From positions 4,609-27,534 of the forward strand of contig MU617001.1 in assembly GCA_025201705.1 (NCBI GenBank): a DNA stretch of 22,926 bases, read 5' to 3'. Below, piece after piece: positions 8,226 to 16,350 of this stretch. The stretch's first letter is position 1. Each line of letters starts with the position of its first letter. A program made the translations under genes and the position numbers. The stretch comes from Dissophora ornata (Eukaryota; Mortierellomycota; Mortierellomycetes; Mortierellales; Mortierellaceae). Under the pieces are notes generated by a model. The model did not search any database, was not told the DNA's origin, and was given only the letters and a program-made list of their open reading frames with translations.

Positions 8226-8852
8226 CTATGTTGCACAGATTTGTTCGAAAGAACAATATCTTTCTCCTTTCATTAGGTTAAGGGTAAGGCTTGCTTTACC
8301 TTGACGTGTAACAAGACATGCACACAAGTCACCCGCCGAGAGTCGCACTCACTCACCAACTCCATGCAAGATACCCAACCTCAATGTAACTCCACCTTTT
8401 TTTTTTATCTCTTAGATAGAGCAATTAGACTACATAGACTAATCAGACCCAGGGACGTTGGCTACTCGGGCTATAGCTCGAGCCCATAAAGTCTTGCCCC
8501 CACAAAAAACGGATCAAGGGAGGGTCTCCTGGCGATGGAGATCGAGCTCTGCGCCTTGAAGCAGAGGTGTCTGGAAGGGAAACAAAGTTGTATCGGGACC
8601 AGCCTGCCTACGGGTGATTGTACTTTTTTTAAAAGAATTATTCCGTACTGACATTGATGAAGTTGGAGTGCGAAGTATGTGTGTGAGCTAGCAAGAACAC
8701 AACTTTTCTTTTCTGAAGCGAGGAGAGCAGAAAAAAAAATTCAGGACCGATTAGAGCAGATCAGACCGATTAGAACCAAAACCTCTCCCATTAGTGCAAA
8801 CTCCGAATAGTTTAATTACCGAATTATTATGTCATTTTACTTGAAAGGCACA
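8226..8852. other. Intergenic region downstream of 28S copy 1
   Basis: No gene seen. It contains a perfect short inverted repeat TTGTTCGAAAGAACAA (about 8240), an imperfect hairpin GGGCTATAGCTCGAGCCC (about 8468), a T run at 8398-8407 and a repeated GACCGATTAGA (about 8747 and 8764). The single open frame of 62 codons is not convincing. Confidence 0.5.
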
Positions 8853-8953
8853 ATACTAACTTTAATTACTATTGCAACAACATGAATTCTGCTTAAGTAT
8901 AATAGGAAGAGCCGACATCAAAGGATCAAAAAGTAACGTCGCTATGAACGCTT
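8853..8953 (-). pseudogene. Inverted, internally deleted 28S rRNA fragment
   Basis: Read on the minus strand: AAAGCGTTCATAGCGACGTT, then TTTGATGTCGGCTCTTCCTA, AAGCAGAATTC, and then directly ATGTTGTTGCAATAGTAAT. The LSU sequence between the GAATTC and ATGTTGTTG blocks (roughly 110 nt, present in copies 1 and 2) is missing. Orientation is opposite to the other four pieces. It ends about 57 bp from the stop codon of the HEPN-TPR-MYND gene and would lie in its 3' flank. Confidence 0.85.
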
Positions 8954-9009
8954 TACTGGTATGCTATACTACTTTGAACCAACGAGCTTCTGAGCACATC
9001 GTCTGGTCA

Positions 9010-12000
9010 CTATAGTATGCAGATCAGTTTGTGACTATATTCCTTCCAGTCCAAGACTTGGCACTCCTTCGAACAGTATTTAGACCGCTTGCACTTCGAG
9101 CAAGAATACTTGGATTGGCCTTTTCCGCAATAGTGGCACATATCCACTATTTGGTGCGGAGAGACAATGACAGAGTTTGGATCGTCGATTCTGATGATTG
9201 GCCTGCCGTCCATAGCTTTTCTAAGATATGGATTGATGACGCTAATCTTTGTTCCAATCGCCAGGATGTGTTTTTTGTCGAAGTTGTACAGACTGACCCG
9301 CTGCACATTCAAGTTGCTATCTTCTGCAACAAAGGAAATCGACATGTTGTTGTTGAACGGCGCCGTGATAAGCGTGAGCTCCAGCACAAAACCGTCAAGC
9401 ACATGGTCCGAAGTGGGGTTGATTTCGTTCAGATATATGGGCTTCAGTCCAACCCACGACAGTGGCGCGCTCTGGCTTTTCGAAGGCTTGGCTGTGAAAT
9501 TGATCTTGACGTATTCGTCACTGCTCATGATCTTTCTGTACTCGCTGATGCCTCGTCTGTGGTTCACAATCAGCTCTTTCCTAAATGGATCGGCCAGCTT
9601 CACGACAGGTTTTTCCTTGCCCTTACTGAGCCCTCCAATATTCCGCAGCATCAGCTCAAGCATCTCTTTGCTCGTCGACTCGTACGGCAAGAAGAACGGA
9701 ATCTGCTTTTCCTCTGCGTTCAGCCCCTGTTCGTAGTGACGCGCGATGCTGTCTGTGTTTCTATTCGCCATGCTACAGATCCCTAAGGAGTAGTAGGCTT
9801 CGGGCACCTTTCTATGGTCCGCAGACGCAACAAATAGGAATTTGGTGTATGCGTCTGTTGCTTGCTTGTTCCGGCCCATTAGCTTCAACGTGCAGGCTTT
9901 GTGATATAGGTTGTCCACATCGTCTTTCGAAATCTCCTCAATGCGATTGAAGTCTCGCAGTGCAAATTCGCGTTTGTCGATGAAGTTGTACAGACACCCG
10001 CGAATCTCGAGGAAGAACTTGTTGTTGGGATACTTCTTGATGCATTCTGTCAGAAAGTCTATGTTTTCGTCAGACTGCATATTCAGTACCGCATGGCAGA
10101 TTCTACAGTCCTGATTAAACGCCAGCTCGTCGATGTTTTCGCCGTGTTTTACTGTGCGGTCGCTATATGACAAAAGCAGAAGAACGTGCTTTCGGATGAC
10201 CTCGCGGATATCGATCGGCATGGATCCGACAAAGTGCTCTAGCTTGTAGCACATGGCCAGCCGGCCAATGAACGACCTTGAATCGTTGTCGAGAACAACA
10301 ATGCTGCGCCGTGCAATGCTGTGAAATGTGTCCATGGCCTCCATATAGTTCAGCACAGCTAAGTACATCCGGTTGCTAAACTCTGATTTGTCTTTGCGCT
10401 TGGCCAAAACCTCAAAATCGTATTTGTAACCATTGCTGGTGATTTTGGTGGGCGACACACGGTTTGATTTGTTTCTGATGTTCTCCCAGTCATTTAGCGT
10501 TTCCAAGACTTCCGATTTGTCTGGGTATTCGTATGAAATTTTGCGGAAAATTCTCTCACGGATAGTCATGTTTTCGAACGGCAGGTTGAGTTCCTTTTCC
10601 CAATCGATTACGTCCGAGATGTCTGCGTTGCTCTCCAGTGCCATTTGGGCTATTGCTTTCTCTTTAAGGCGCGCAAGCTTCGAACCCTGCTTTTTGGATT
10701 TCTCATTCCATTTCTCGGCCTTGTTTATGTTTCCAGACGCTAGATGGAGACTGACAAGGTTGTCCATGGCGTTCGGATCGCCATAGTTCAGCGCATATAA
10801 AAACAGCTGCTCGGCCTGTTTGAAGTTCTTGATCACACCATCTCCGTTCATATACATAAGCGCCAGATTGTTTGCCGACATCCCGCTTCGATGCGAAATC
10901 GCCTTCTCGTACCATACTACAGCCAGCTCAATACTTTTCTCCGCAATGCTGCCTTCGTGGTAGCCCAATGCAATGCAGTGTTCGGCCTCCTTCACCCCAA
11001 CGACAGGAGCGTTGTGTTTGTCGAATGCGTCGAACTTGGAGATCTCCAGCAGTAGTTTAAGCGCCTGTGGGTAGTCTTTGCTGACGCCGTGCCCGTTGAT
11101 CATGAACAGAGCCAGATTGTACATGCCTTCTGCATTACGCATATCGGCTGCCTGTTTGTAGCACTCTACAGCCATGTAGTAATTTTGATCATCGCGGTAT
11201 TCGTGGCCGGCCCAGACATGCTCCAGTGCAGGATTGTCGTTGAACATCAACTTTGTGAATTCGTCCCTGTTTGGCATGTCTTTGAACTTCTGTCTACTTT
11301 TCAAATTCAAATCTTTGATGCTTTGGTCGTTGTCTCGCTCTTGCAGCCCCTTTAGTTTTCTGGCGTCCGATCGCATCTGCCGTATTTCGTCATTGTTCAT
11401 ATCTAGGCTGAGTGCTTTGTCGAAATTTTTGATGGCCTTGTCGTATTTTTCCAGCGACTCATACGCCTTTCCGAGCCTGATGTACGCCTTGAGATAATCG
11501 GGGTTTAGGCGTTTAGATAGCTTAGCATCCTCCAGGGCTTGGGTGTATTTGCCTAGCTTTAGATAGCAAAACGACCTGTTGGAGTACAAAACCGAAAGAT
11601 CTCCGTCTGAAATGCCCGGCAGAGTGATGGCGTCCGTGTATTTGGTCGCTGCTATTAGGAATTTCTTCTCTTTCAGCAGGTTGTTGCCTTCATGCTTGAG
11701 TTCGATCGACTTTTTAACGTTTTCGTTCATAATATACATTTTGGAGTCACTCGAATGCGAATGTATAATGTCGTCCAGCTCTTCGTCCGTAACACCAAGG
11801 AACAACAGGATGCCTTTCAGTCCGTTCCAGTACTGTTGGTACTCTTGAGTACTGATTTTCTTGTCTGAGTGGTGGGCAATGCTGTTTCGGATAGGCATTA
11901 AGCGTTTAAGATTGGCTTGGAACACCTTGTCTCTGTTGAGATCGGTCATGGTGAAAATAGCGTTGAAAATCGACAGGTCCCATTTTCTGATGTCGCCGCC

Positions 12001-12210
12001 TTCCAGATACTCCTTCTGAATCTTGCCTACGTGTCGGTATACGTTTAACCCCTGGTTGTTCGTGAAGTGCTGTCCACACTCAGGCGAGTTGCTCCACGCC
12101 ACCTTGTACTTGTGTTGCCAACTTTGCTCAAACGCCTTTCTCAGACATTCCGACGCCTTTACAAGCAACAGTTCGATCTTGCACCAGTTATAAAACTCTG
12201 CGGAATACAT
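9010..12210 (-). CDS. HEPN (DZIP3-like)-TPR-Sel1-MYND protein
   Basis: A single open frame; the first ATG is at 12210 (1066 aa), as upstream codons start only at TTG and soon meet a stop. In order: an N-terminal helical domain (about 10-140) resembling the DZIP3-like HEPN domain, with the HEPN motif R-x4-H as RNSIAH (Arg108, His113) followed by a second His; Hop-type TPRs at about 168-275 (EGNNLLKEKKFLIAATKYTD, YSNRSFCYLKLGKYTQAL, AYIRLGKAYESLEKYDKAI); Sel1-like repeats at about 328-505 (YNLALFMINGHGVSKDYPQA, NNLALMYMNGDGVIKNFKQA); a helical middle; more TPR-like units at about 725-835; a conserved-looking segment ISVINPYLRKAMDGRPIIRI (988-1007); and a complete C-terminal MYND zinc finger with Cys1025, 1028, 1037, 1040, 1046, 1050, His1060 and Cys1064. 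HEPN domains bind or cut RNA and the repeats and MYND bind proteins, so an RNA-linked scaffold or defence factor is plausible but inferred. Confidence 0.88.
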   Translation of the reverse strand: MYSAEFYNWCKIELLLVKASECLRKAFEQSWQHKYKVAWSNSPECGQHFTNNQGLNVYRHVGKIQKEYLEGGDIRKWDLSIFNAIFTMTDLNRDKVFQANLKRLMPIRNSIAHHSDKKISTQEYQQYWNGLKGILLFLGVTDEELDDIIHSHSSDSKMYIMNENVKKSIELKHEGNNLLKEKKFLIAATKYTDAITLPGISDGDLSVLYSNRSFCYLKLGKYTQALEDAKLSKRLNPDYLKAYIRLGKAYESLEKYDKAIKNFDKALSLDMNNDEIRQMRSDARKLKGLQERDNDQSIKDLNLKSRQKFKDMPNRDEFTKLMFNDNPALEHVWAGHEYRDDQNYYMAVECYKQAADMRNAEGMYNLALFMINGHGVSKDYPQALKLLLEISKFDAFDKHNAPVVGVKEAEHCIALGYHEGSIAEKSIELAVVWYEKAISHRSGMSANNLALMYMNGDGVIKNFKQAEQLFLYALNYGDPNAMDNLVSLHLASGNINKAEKWNEKSKKQGSKLARLKEKAIAQMALESNADISDVIDWEKELNLPFENMTIRERIFRKISYEYPDKSEVLETLNDWENIRNKSNRVSPTKITSNGYKYDFEVLAKRKDKSEFSNRMYLAVLNYMEAMDTFHSIARRSIVVLDNDSRSFIGRLAMCYKLEHFVGSMPIDIREVIRKHVLLLLSYSDRTVKHGENIDELAFNQDCRICHAVLNMQSDENIDFLTECIKKYPNNKFFLEIRGCLYNFIDKREFALRDFNRIEEISKDDVDNLYHKACTLKLMGRNKQATDAYTKFLFVASADHRKVPEAYYSLGICSMANRNTDSIARHYEQGLNAEEKQIPFFLPYESTSKEMLELMLRNIGGLSKGKEKPVVKLADPFRKELIVNHRRGISEYRKIMSSDEYVKINFTAKPSKSQSAPLSWVGLKPIYLNEINPTSDHVLDGFVLELTLITAPFNNNMSISFVAEDSNLNVQRVSLYNFDKKHILAIGTKISVINPYLRKAMDGRPIIRIDDPNSVIVSPHQIVDMCHYCGKGQSKYSCSKCKRSKYCSKECQVLDWKEYSHKLICIL

Positions 12211-12283
12211 GTTGCAGCCTACGTTAGATTGAGCAATACGGTTTATCAGCTTACTGTTCAAACCCTGCCCCAGCTATTTGCAC

Positions 12284-12312
12284 ATGCACATATCTGATAT
12301 GTGTATGCATCG
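12284..12312. promoter_or_regulatory. Imperfect palindrome upstream of the HEPN-TPR-MYND gene
   Basis: ATGCACATATC and GATATGTGTATGCAT are near-mirror arms around a short centre. It lies about 75-100 bp before the gene's ATG (minus strand), where a regulatory site or a leader hairpin could sit. No regulator is known; a chance AT-rich palindrome is possible. Confidence 0.35.
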
Positions 12313-12520
12313 ACACAGTCAAACAAAATCTCAGAAGCCACGTCCAGAGAGGCTGCTGGACTACGAAGTTCCCAAGAAAAAAATGCGACTGCTGCAATGC
12401 ATATGTGTACACCACAGACTTCATCGAAAATGTCGAGCTACAGCGTTCCGCATTAAAAGTGCGAGTTGTCGTCGAAAGAGAATTATTCCAGTGTTGCGCT
12501 TTACCTTTCACCAGTGAATA

Positions 12521-12742
12521 TTATAAAATAATGAGATGAAGAGATGAAGGGTAAAGGATGAAAAGACGAGGGGATAGGAAAAATTCAAGAGGCGACGGAA
12601 GAGGACAAGATGTACTGTTTGCCTTTTGCTTTGCCTTTTGCTTCGCCTTTTGCTTTGCCTTTTGCTTCGCCTTTTGCTTTGCCTTTTGCTTCGCCTTTTG
12701 CTTTGCCTCTTGTTTTGCCTTTGTTTTCTCTGAATTGGACAT
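12521..12742 (-). CDS. Possible small Lys/Ala/Gln-repeat protein
   Basis: The ATG at 12742 opens a 73-codon frame beginning MSNSEKTKAKQEAKQ and running through about nine KAKQ/KQKA tetrapeptides encoded by the 12/24-bp tandem repeat, then a hydrophobic, Pro/Leu-rich tail. It could be a short alpha-helical basic peptide, an exon of a larger gene, or an open frame created by a repeat whose period is a multiple of three (the opposite strand is open too, as FAFC repeats). No domain. Confidence 0.25.
   Translation of the reverse strand: MSNSEKTKAKQEAKQKAKQKAKQKAKQKAKQKAKQKAKQKANSTSCPLPSPLEFFLSPRLFILYPSSLHLIIL
12621..12722. repeat. 12-bp tandem repeat with 24-bp higher-order period
   Basis: Eight units of GCCTTTTGCTTY, strictly alternating T and C in the last position for the first seven, so the unit amplified is 24 bp. 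The last copy is degenerate (GCCTCTTGTTTT). Open on both strands. Confidence 0.9.
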
Positions 12743-12828
12743 AGATCATTGTTGCACAAAGATAATTTCAAGGGTACCTGAGGCGAGGTGCAGCAGTGCA
12801 TTGATGTTCCTTTGCGACATGTCCTCGA

Positions 12829-12962
12829 AAAGACAACTGGCTTGCAGCAGCCAAGCGTTCATAGCGCCATTGCTTTTTGATCCTTTTATATCGGATCCTT
12901 CTCTCCTCCTTGCATCGAATTCGCGGGACGCGTCGTGATGCTCTGTTCACCAGTACTAATTT
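12829..12962 (+). pseudogene. Short degenerate 28S rRNA fragment
   Basis: GACAACTGGCTTG followed by GCAGCCAAGCGTTCATAGCG and TTGCTTTTTGATCC matches the first ~70 nt of the 28S 3' fragment. It then decays (TCGGATCCTTCTCTCC, GAATTCG, CTGTTCACCAGTACTAAT) but can still be followed to about the CCCACTAATAGGG position. It starts at the same 28S position as copy 1, including the GACAACTGG variant where standard LSU reads GATAACTGG. Confidence 0.85.
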
Positions 12963-13105
12963 TTACTTCACTAAAGGGTATTGTATTTGGTTCAAGCAAG
13001 CTATCTGGATCCTGTGGACGGGATAATTATAGAGATAGAATGGCGCATATGGATGTGTCGAGGGGAGTATTTTTCCAAAACTAAAACATAACCTCACCCT
13101 CACCC

Positions 13106-13719
13106 TCATCCTGATGGACTGGCCTGGTAATGCGTGAAAGGGTGGTTCATAAATAGCGAGAACCTGCTGTTGCAGCTCATTTGTCTTTTCTCCTTGAGGT
13201 GGCTGCATTGTCCGATCGCGCATTGCCCCAGATCATTGAGATGTTGCAAAAGGTGGGCTAAGAGCATCGACGTTGTGCTTTCCGCGGTTGGTCTGACCGC
13301 TTCTGAAGGTTCTAGCATGTTCAAGCTAAAATTGGGCTCGCAGTTCCATTGTTCTTCGCGGTAAAAGGTCATCGTAGGCAACTCCAGCTGCACAAGGGCG
13401 ATATGTTTGCAACAAGTTGAATGCGAGAGAAAATACTTGCATGTGCAGCTGATGATGTGGCCGGTGTGGGACTTATATTTTCGGCTACGCAGTAAGAGAA
13501 ATACAATTGACTAGGCATGGCTATACATACCGCGATAGAGATGCCTCCAACTACCAGAATATCACTACCGACACCGCCTGCATCATCCGCCATTTGTCTT
13601 GCATCATCAGCATCGTTATCAACCTCACAAGTACCGTTTATCGGAGAATCATTGATTTCATCAACGCTGTCTTCGGCTGTGTTGCTATCCGCCGTTGTCA
13701 GCACCGCACCCTGAAGCAT
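13106..13719 (-). CDS. Possible two-exon small protein, unknown
   Basis: Exon 1 13531-13719 (ATG 13719, 63 codons) is acidic: DNDADDARQMADDAGG, then SDILVVGGISIA. A canonical donor (GCG|GTATGT) and acceptor (TTGTGCAG|CTGG) define a 143-nt intron (13388-13530), phase 0. Exon 2 continues LELPTMTFYREEQWNCEPNF and a helix-like part (MLLAHLLQHLNDLG) to a stop at 13106. After that helix another frame on the same strand (ATG 13223) also looks coding, so the 3' end may be mis-phased or frameshifted. No domain recognised. Splice sites and composition are the only support. Confidence 0.35.
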
Positions 13720-13842
13720 TTAGAATACATGGACACCTAACGCGTTAGTGCAAAACGATATAGGAAAGCATACCCCACAACGAGCCAGCAAAGATACGCA
13801 GCGAGGGTTTCTAGAATTAACTGTTCTATCTTTCCGCAGGAT

Positions 13843-14098
13843 GCGACGTCAAGGATGGCGATATTGTCATCGTCATCTCGATGAAAAGGTTCTTATTCGG
13901 AGGAGGATGGAGGTTCATGTTCATTGGTCACAGAGCTGGTGATGTCCATGAGGTGGGAGAAGAGGTGCCAAACCACGCACAGACTTGTACATCTGCACAT
14001 GTACTTCAGCAGAGAAACAGTCGTCTTGGCTTATTTTCCGGTAACATTCTCTACTTCACTATCAATCTTCCAACGCTTGCGGTAACACTCTCTAGTTG
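13843..14098 (+). CDS. Possible orphan exon, unknown
   Basis: After a good 3' splice site (CTTTCCGCAG, ending near 13841) the plus strand stays open: CDVKDGDIVIVISMKRFLFG, then WRFMFIGHRAGDVHEVGEEV, ending in hydrophobic sequence at 14098. The alternating hydrophobic pattern is beta-strand-like. No upstream partner exon was found and the left end is unproven; an internal ATG lies at 13881. Could be chance. Confidence 0.2.
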
Positions 14099-14172
14099 AC
14101 TATCCTTCTCCCGAAAATCGACATTCCAAAGATTAACCATAAATTTTCAATTCAAGATAGCAGAAAAGTGAT

Positions 14173-14227
14173 CATAGGGTATAATAACTGGCTTGTGGCA
14201 GCCAAGCGTTCATACCGACGTTGCTTC

Positions 14228-14258
<31 letters not shown>

Positions 14259-14730
14259 ATTGAAGCAGAATTCAGTAAGCGTTGGGTTGTTCACCCACTA
14301 ATAGGGAACGTGAGCTGGGTTTAGACCGCCGCGAGACAGATTAGTTTTACCCCACTGATGAAATGTTGTGGCAATAGTACGAGAGGAACGGTTCATTCGG
14401 ATAATTGGTATTTGGGCCTGCCTGAGCAGGCAATGGCCCAAAACTATCATCCGTTGGATTATGGCTGAACGCCTCTAAGTCAGAATCCGTAATAGAACGC
14501 GACGATTAACGCCTTTTCCGATTTTTAGTTGAATACGAATAGACCCTCGGGTCCTGAATCACATTACACAGTGTGGCCTTGTGGAGCGGAAAGGCTTTAT
14601 GAGGCTCTTGCTAATGCTAATTTCGAATATTGGAAGAGATAAACCCATTGCGGATGACTTTAATTGAACGAGGTATTGTAAGCAGCAGAGCATCCTTGCT
14701 GCTACGATCTGCTGAGATTAAGCCCTTGTT
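14173..14730 (+). rRNA. 28S (LSU) rRNA 3'-terminal fragment, copy 2 (pseudogene)
   Basis: Homology starts at about ATAGGGTATAATAACTGG (standard LSU: ACAGGGATAACTGG) and runs to CTGCTGAGATTAAGCCCTTG, the very 3' end of LSU. AGCAGAATTCAGTAAGCGTT, CCCACTAATAGGGAACGTGA and ACGAGAGGAACGG are present. A 13-nt deletion removes ATCGAACTTAGTA, between two AGTA words, just before the sarcin-ricin loop, which argues against function. It ends about 10 bp before a T run of nearly 40. Confidence 0.92.
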
Positions 14731-14740
14731 CTATCTCCTT

Positions 14741-14741
14741 A

Positions 14742-14777
<36 letters not shown>
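14741..14777. repeat. Homopolymer T run (37 nt)
   Basis: A long T tract just past the 28S copy 2 end, separated by CTATCTCCTTATC. On the minus strand it is a poly(A) tract that would precede antisense 28S. Confidence 0.9.
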
Positions 14778-15281
14778 CATTTTGCGGCTAGTTCCTTGTT
14801 GCAAAATTAATAGGGTCCGACACGGTTGGATAGGGTGATCTTTGCATCCTCAGTTGATGTTGTTTATAAGTTCCTTTAATAAAGCACACACAATGAAAAT
14901 GATATGGTCAGCTAATGTTGGCCGGTTACTTTGTATGTGTCTTCGGAAAAGGCAAAGAGCAAAGGGACTACTGCGCAACCCTTTTTCCACATATGCAGTA
15001 TCTATATTTGGCTAACTGTGGTGAGGTTGAAATTGTTAGCCAGTTTTTTGCTTCCAGCTGTCGCGAAAAGGGTATTATATTAACAGTGTTTATGTTTTGC
15101 TTGTAGGCTAGGTCGACTCCAGTCAGGAGCCACCTCAGACATCTTCACGCCCATTTGTTCGAAGATATGGAGGAGAAATATCTAGGGTCAGATAACACAC
15201 AAGTCTTTTTTTTTTTATTTCTATCACAATGTTGCCTGCTCCAAGGCTTTCCCCCTACGACTGCCAACAAAAGGTCCAAAG
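14778..15281. other. Intergenic region, no firm gene
   Basis: Contains a 63-codon plus-strand open frame (ATG 14915 to 15106) that is partly hydrophobic and ends in ILTVFMFCL; I see no domain and no promoter evidence. A T run (15206-15215) lies near the right end. Confidence 0.45.
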
Positions 15282-15288
15282 TATAAAA
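15282..15288 (+). promoter_or_regulatory. TATA box
   Basis: TATAAAA, 140 bp upstream of ATG 15422. The sequence between is C/A-rich (repeated AACACC/ACAACT words), like a fungal 5' leader. Confidence 0.55.
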
Positions 15289-15421
15289 TGGCGTTTCTGT
15301 GACCCACAACACCCCAGCTGCACCTTTTAACACCAGCACCTTAGCTACACCTCCTAATACAACAACTATACCTCTCAACACCACCACCACATCTCACAGA
15401 CACTGTAAACCTCTGTCCAGA

Positions 15422-15766
15422 ATGGCACTAAGACGCACTAGCACTCTTACCCTTGACAGAGAAGTCATGGTCATCAGCCCCATCGTTCTAAATGCTTACA
15501 CCGGCCATGCCGGATTTGTCGTCAGGGAAGTCGGCGGAGAGGACTTTGGACGAGTCCTTTTAGCAGACTTGGATGCTTTGAGAGACAACTATCGAAGGGA
15601 GATTTTTCGAACCCTACAGATCCGAAACGATGCACCAGTACCATATCTTGTGGGTACTGTACTCACCTTATCCGGGTGTCTCGTGAGAACAGTTGCTCCA
15701 GGTCAGCGGGACGTGGAGCTCCTAATAGTAACGGAGCTGGCGTTGACCCAAGGTGGCGGCCTTTAA
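15422..15766 (+). CDS. Small beta-rich hypothetical protein (possible OB-fold)
   Basis: 114 aa from ATG 15422, starting MALRRTSTLTLDREV. The frame is open further upstream (Thr/Pro/Asn-rich) but with no ATG, so that part is taken as leader. Alternating hydrophobic stretches suggest beta strands: VMVISPIVLNAYTGHAGFVV, FGRVLLADL, then PYLVGTVLTLSGCLVRTVAP and RDVELLIVTELALTQ. The last two resemble the 'VGD-x-hydrophobic-x-RG ... LSLLV' pattern of the protein at 16351-17784, so both may carry an OB-like barrel; this is by eye only. Promoter (TATA 15282) and AATAAA (15885) frame it well. No known family recognised. Confidence 0.55.
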   Translation: MALRRTSTLTLDREVMVISPIVLNAYTGHAGFVVREVGGEDFGRVLLADLDALRDNYRREIFRTLQIRNDAPVPYLVGTVLTLSGCLVRTVAPGQRDVELLIVTELALTQGGGL

Positions 15767-15884
15767 GCTCCATATCCCAGGGTGGAAGCACGATATCACA
15801 ACGATGTGTTGCAGCACTTTCAGAACGATGGAGCTGATATTCTGGTTATTCCGGCCAGCTCCGCCAGATAACAAACAACACTTC

Positions 15885-15890
15885 AATAAA
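15885..15890 (+). terminator. Polyadenylation signal AATAAA
   Basis: AATAAA followed by more A, about 120 bp after the stop of the 15422-15766 gene. A second one lies near 16074. Confidence 0.5.
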
Positions 15891-16350
15891 AAAAATGACT
15901 CTCGTTGTTCCGTTACTTCATCTCCCCTTGTCAACGCAAACCCTGTTCTACTTCTCACTATCCCAATTGTTATTCTTCAGACTGAAAATGACAAAAATAT
16001 TGGTGTTCTCGCTCTTTCAAAGCCGTGAATGGTCTTATGTTTTAGTCTGAGAAATAGACAGAGTAGTAGTTGCAATAAAACGACTTGCGAAGTGAATAAC
16101 AGGACAAAAAGATGGGGTTCCTTTATTGCACACCTGCTAATTTAACTAAGAAGTCGTCTTATTTGCATGCCTTGCGCCACCAATATAGCGCAGTAGGACA
16201 TGCTAGACTAGGACCCTAATGCAACGCACTTTTGTTTCCTATCATTCATTCTTACACACTCAAATTTTTCAAACGGCACTAGCATATTTATTTCTGACTG
16301 GCTCTTTTGACCTCCAGTGCATTGTGCGGCTACAGTTCCCCTGATCTCTC
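15891..16350. other. Spacer between convergent genes
   Basis: 3' flanks of the 15422 gene (plus) and the 16351 gene (minus). A TTTATT at 16121 is a polyadenylation-like signal on the minus strand for the latter. No gene seen. Confidence 0.5.

Noticed and set aside
9031..9786. 251-codon plus-strand open frame
   Set aside because: Antisense to the C-terminal part of the HEPN-TPR-MYND gene, whose domain content is unambiguous.
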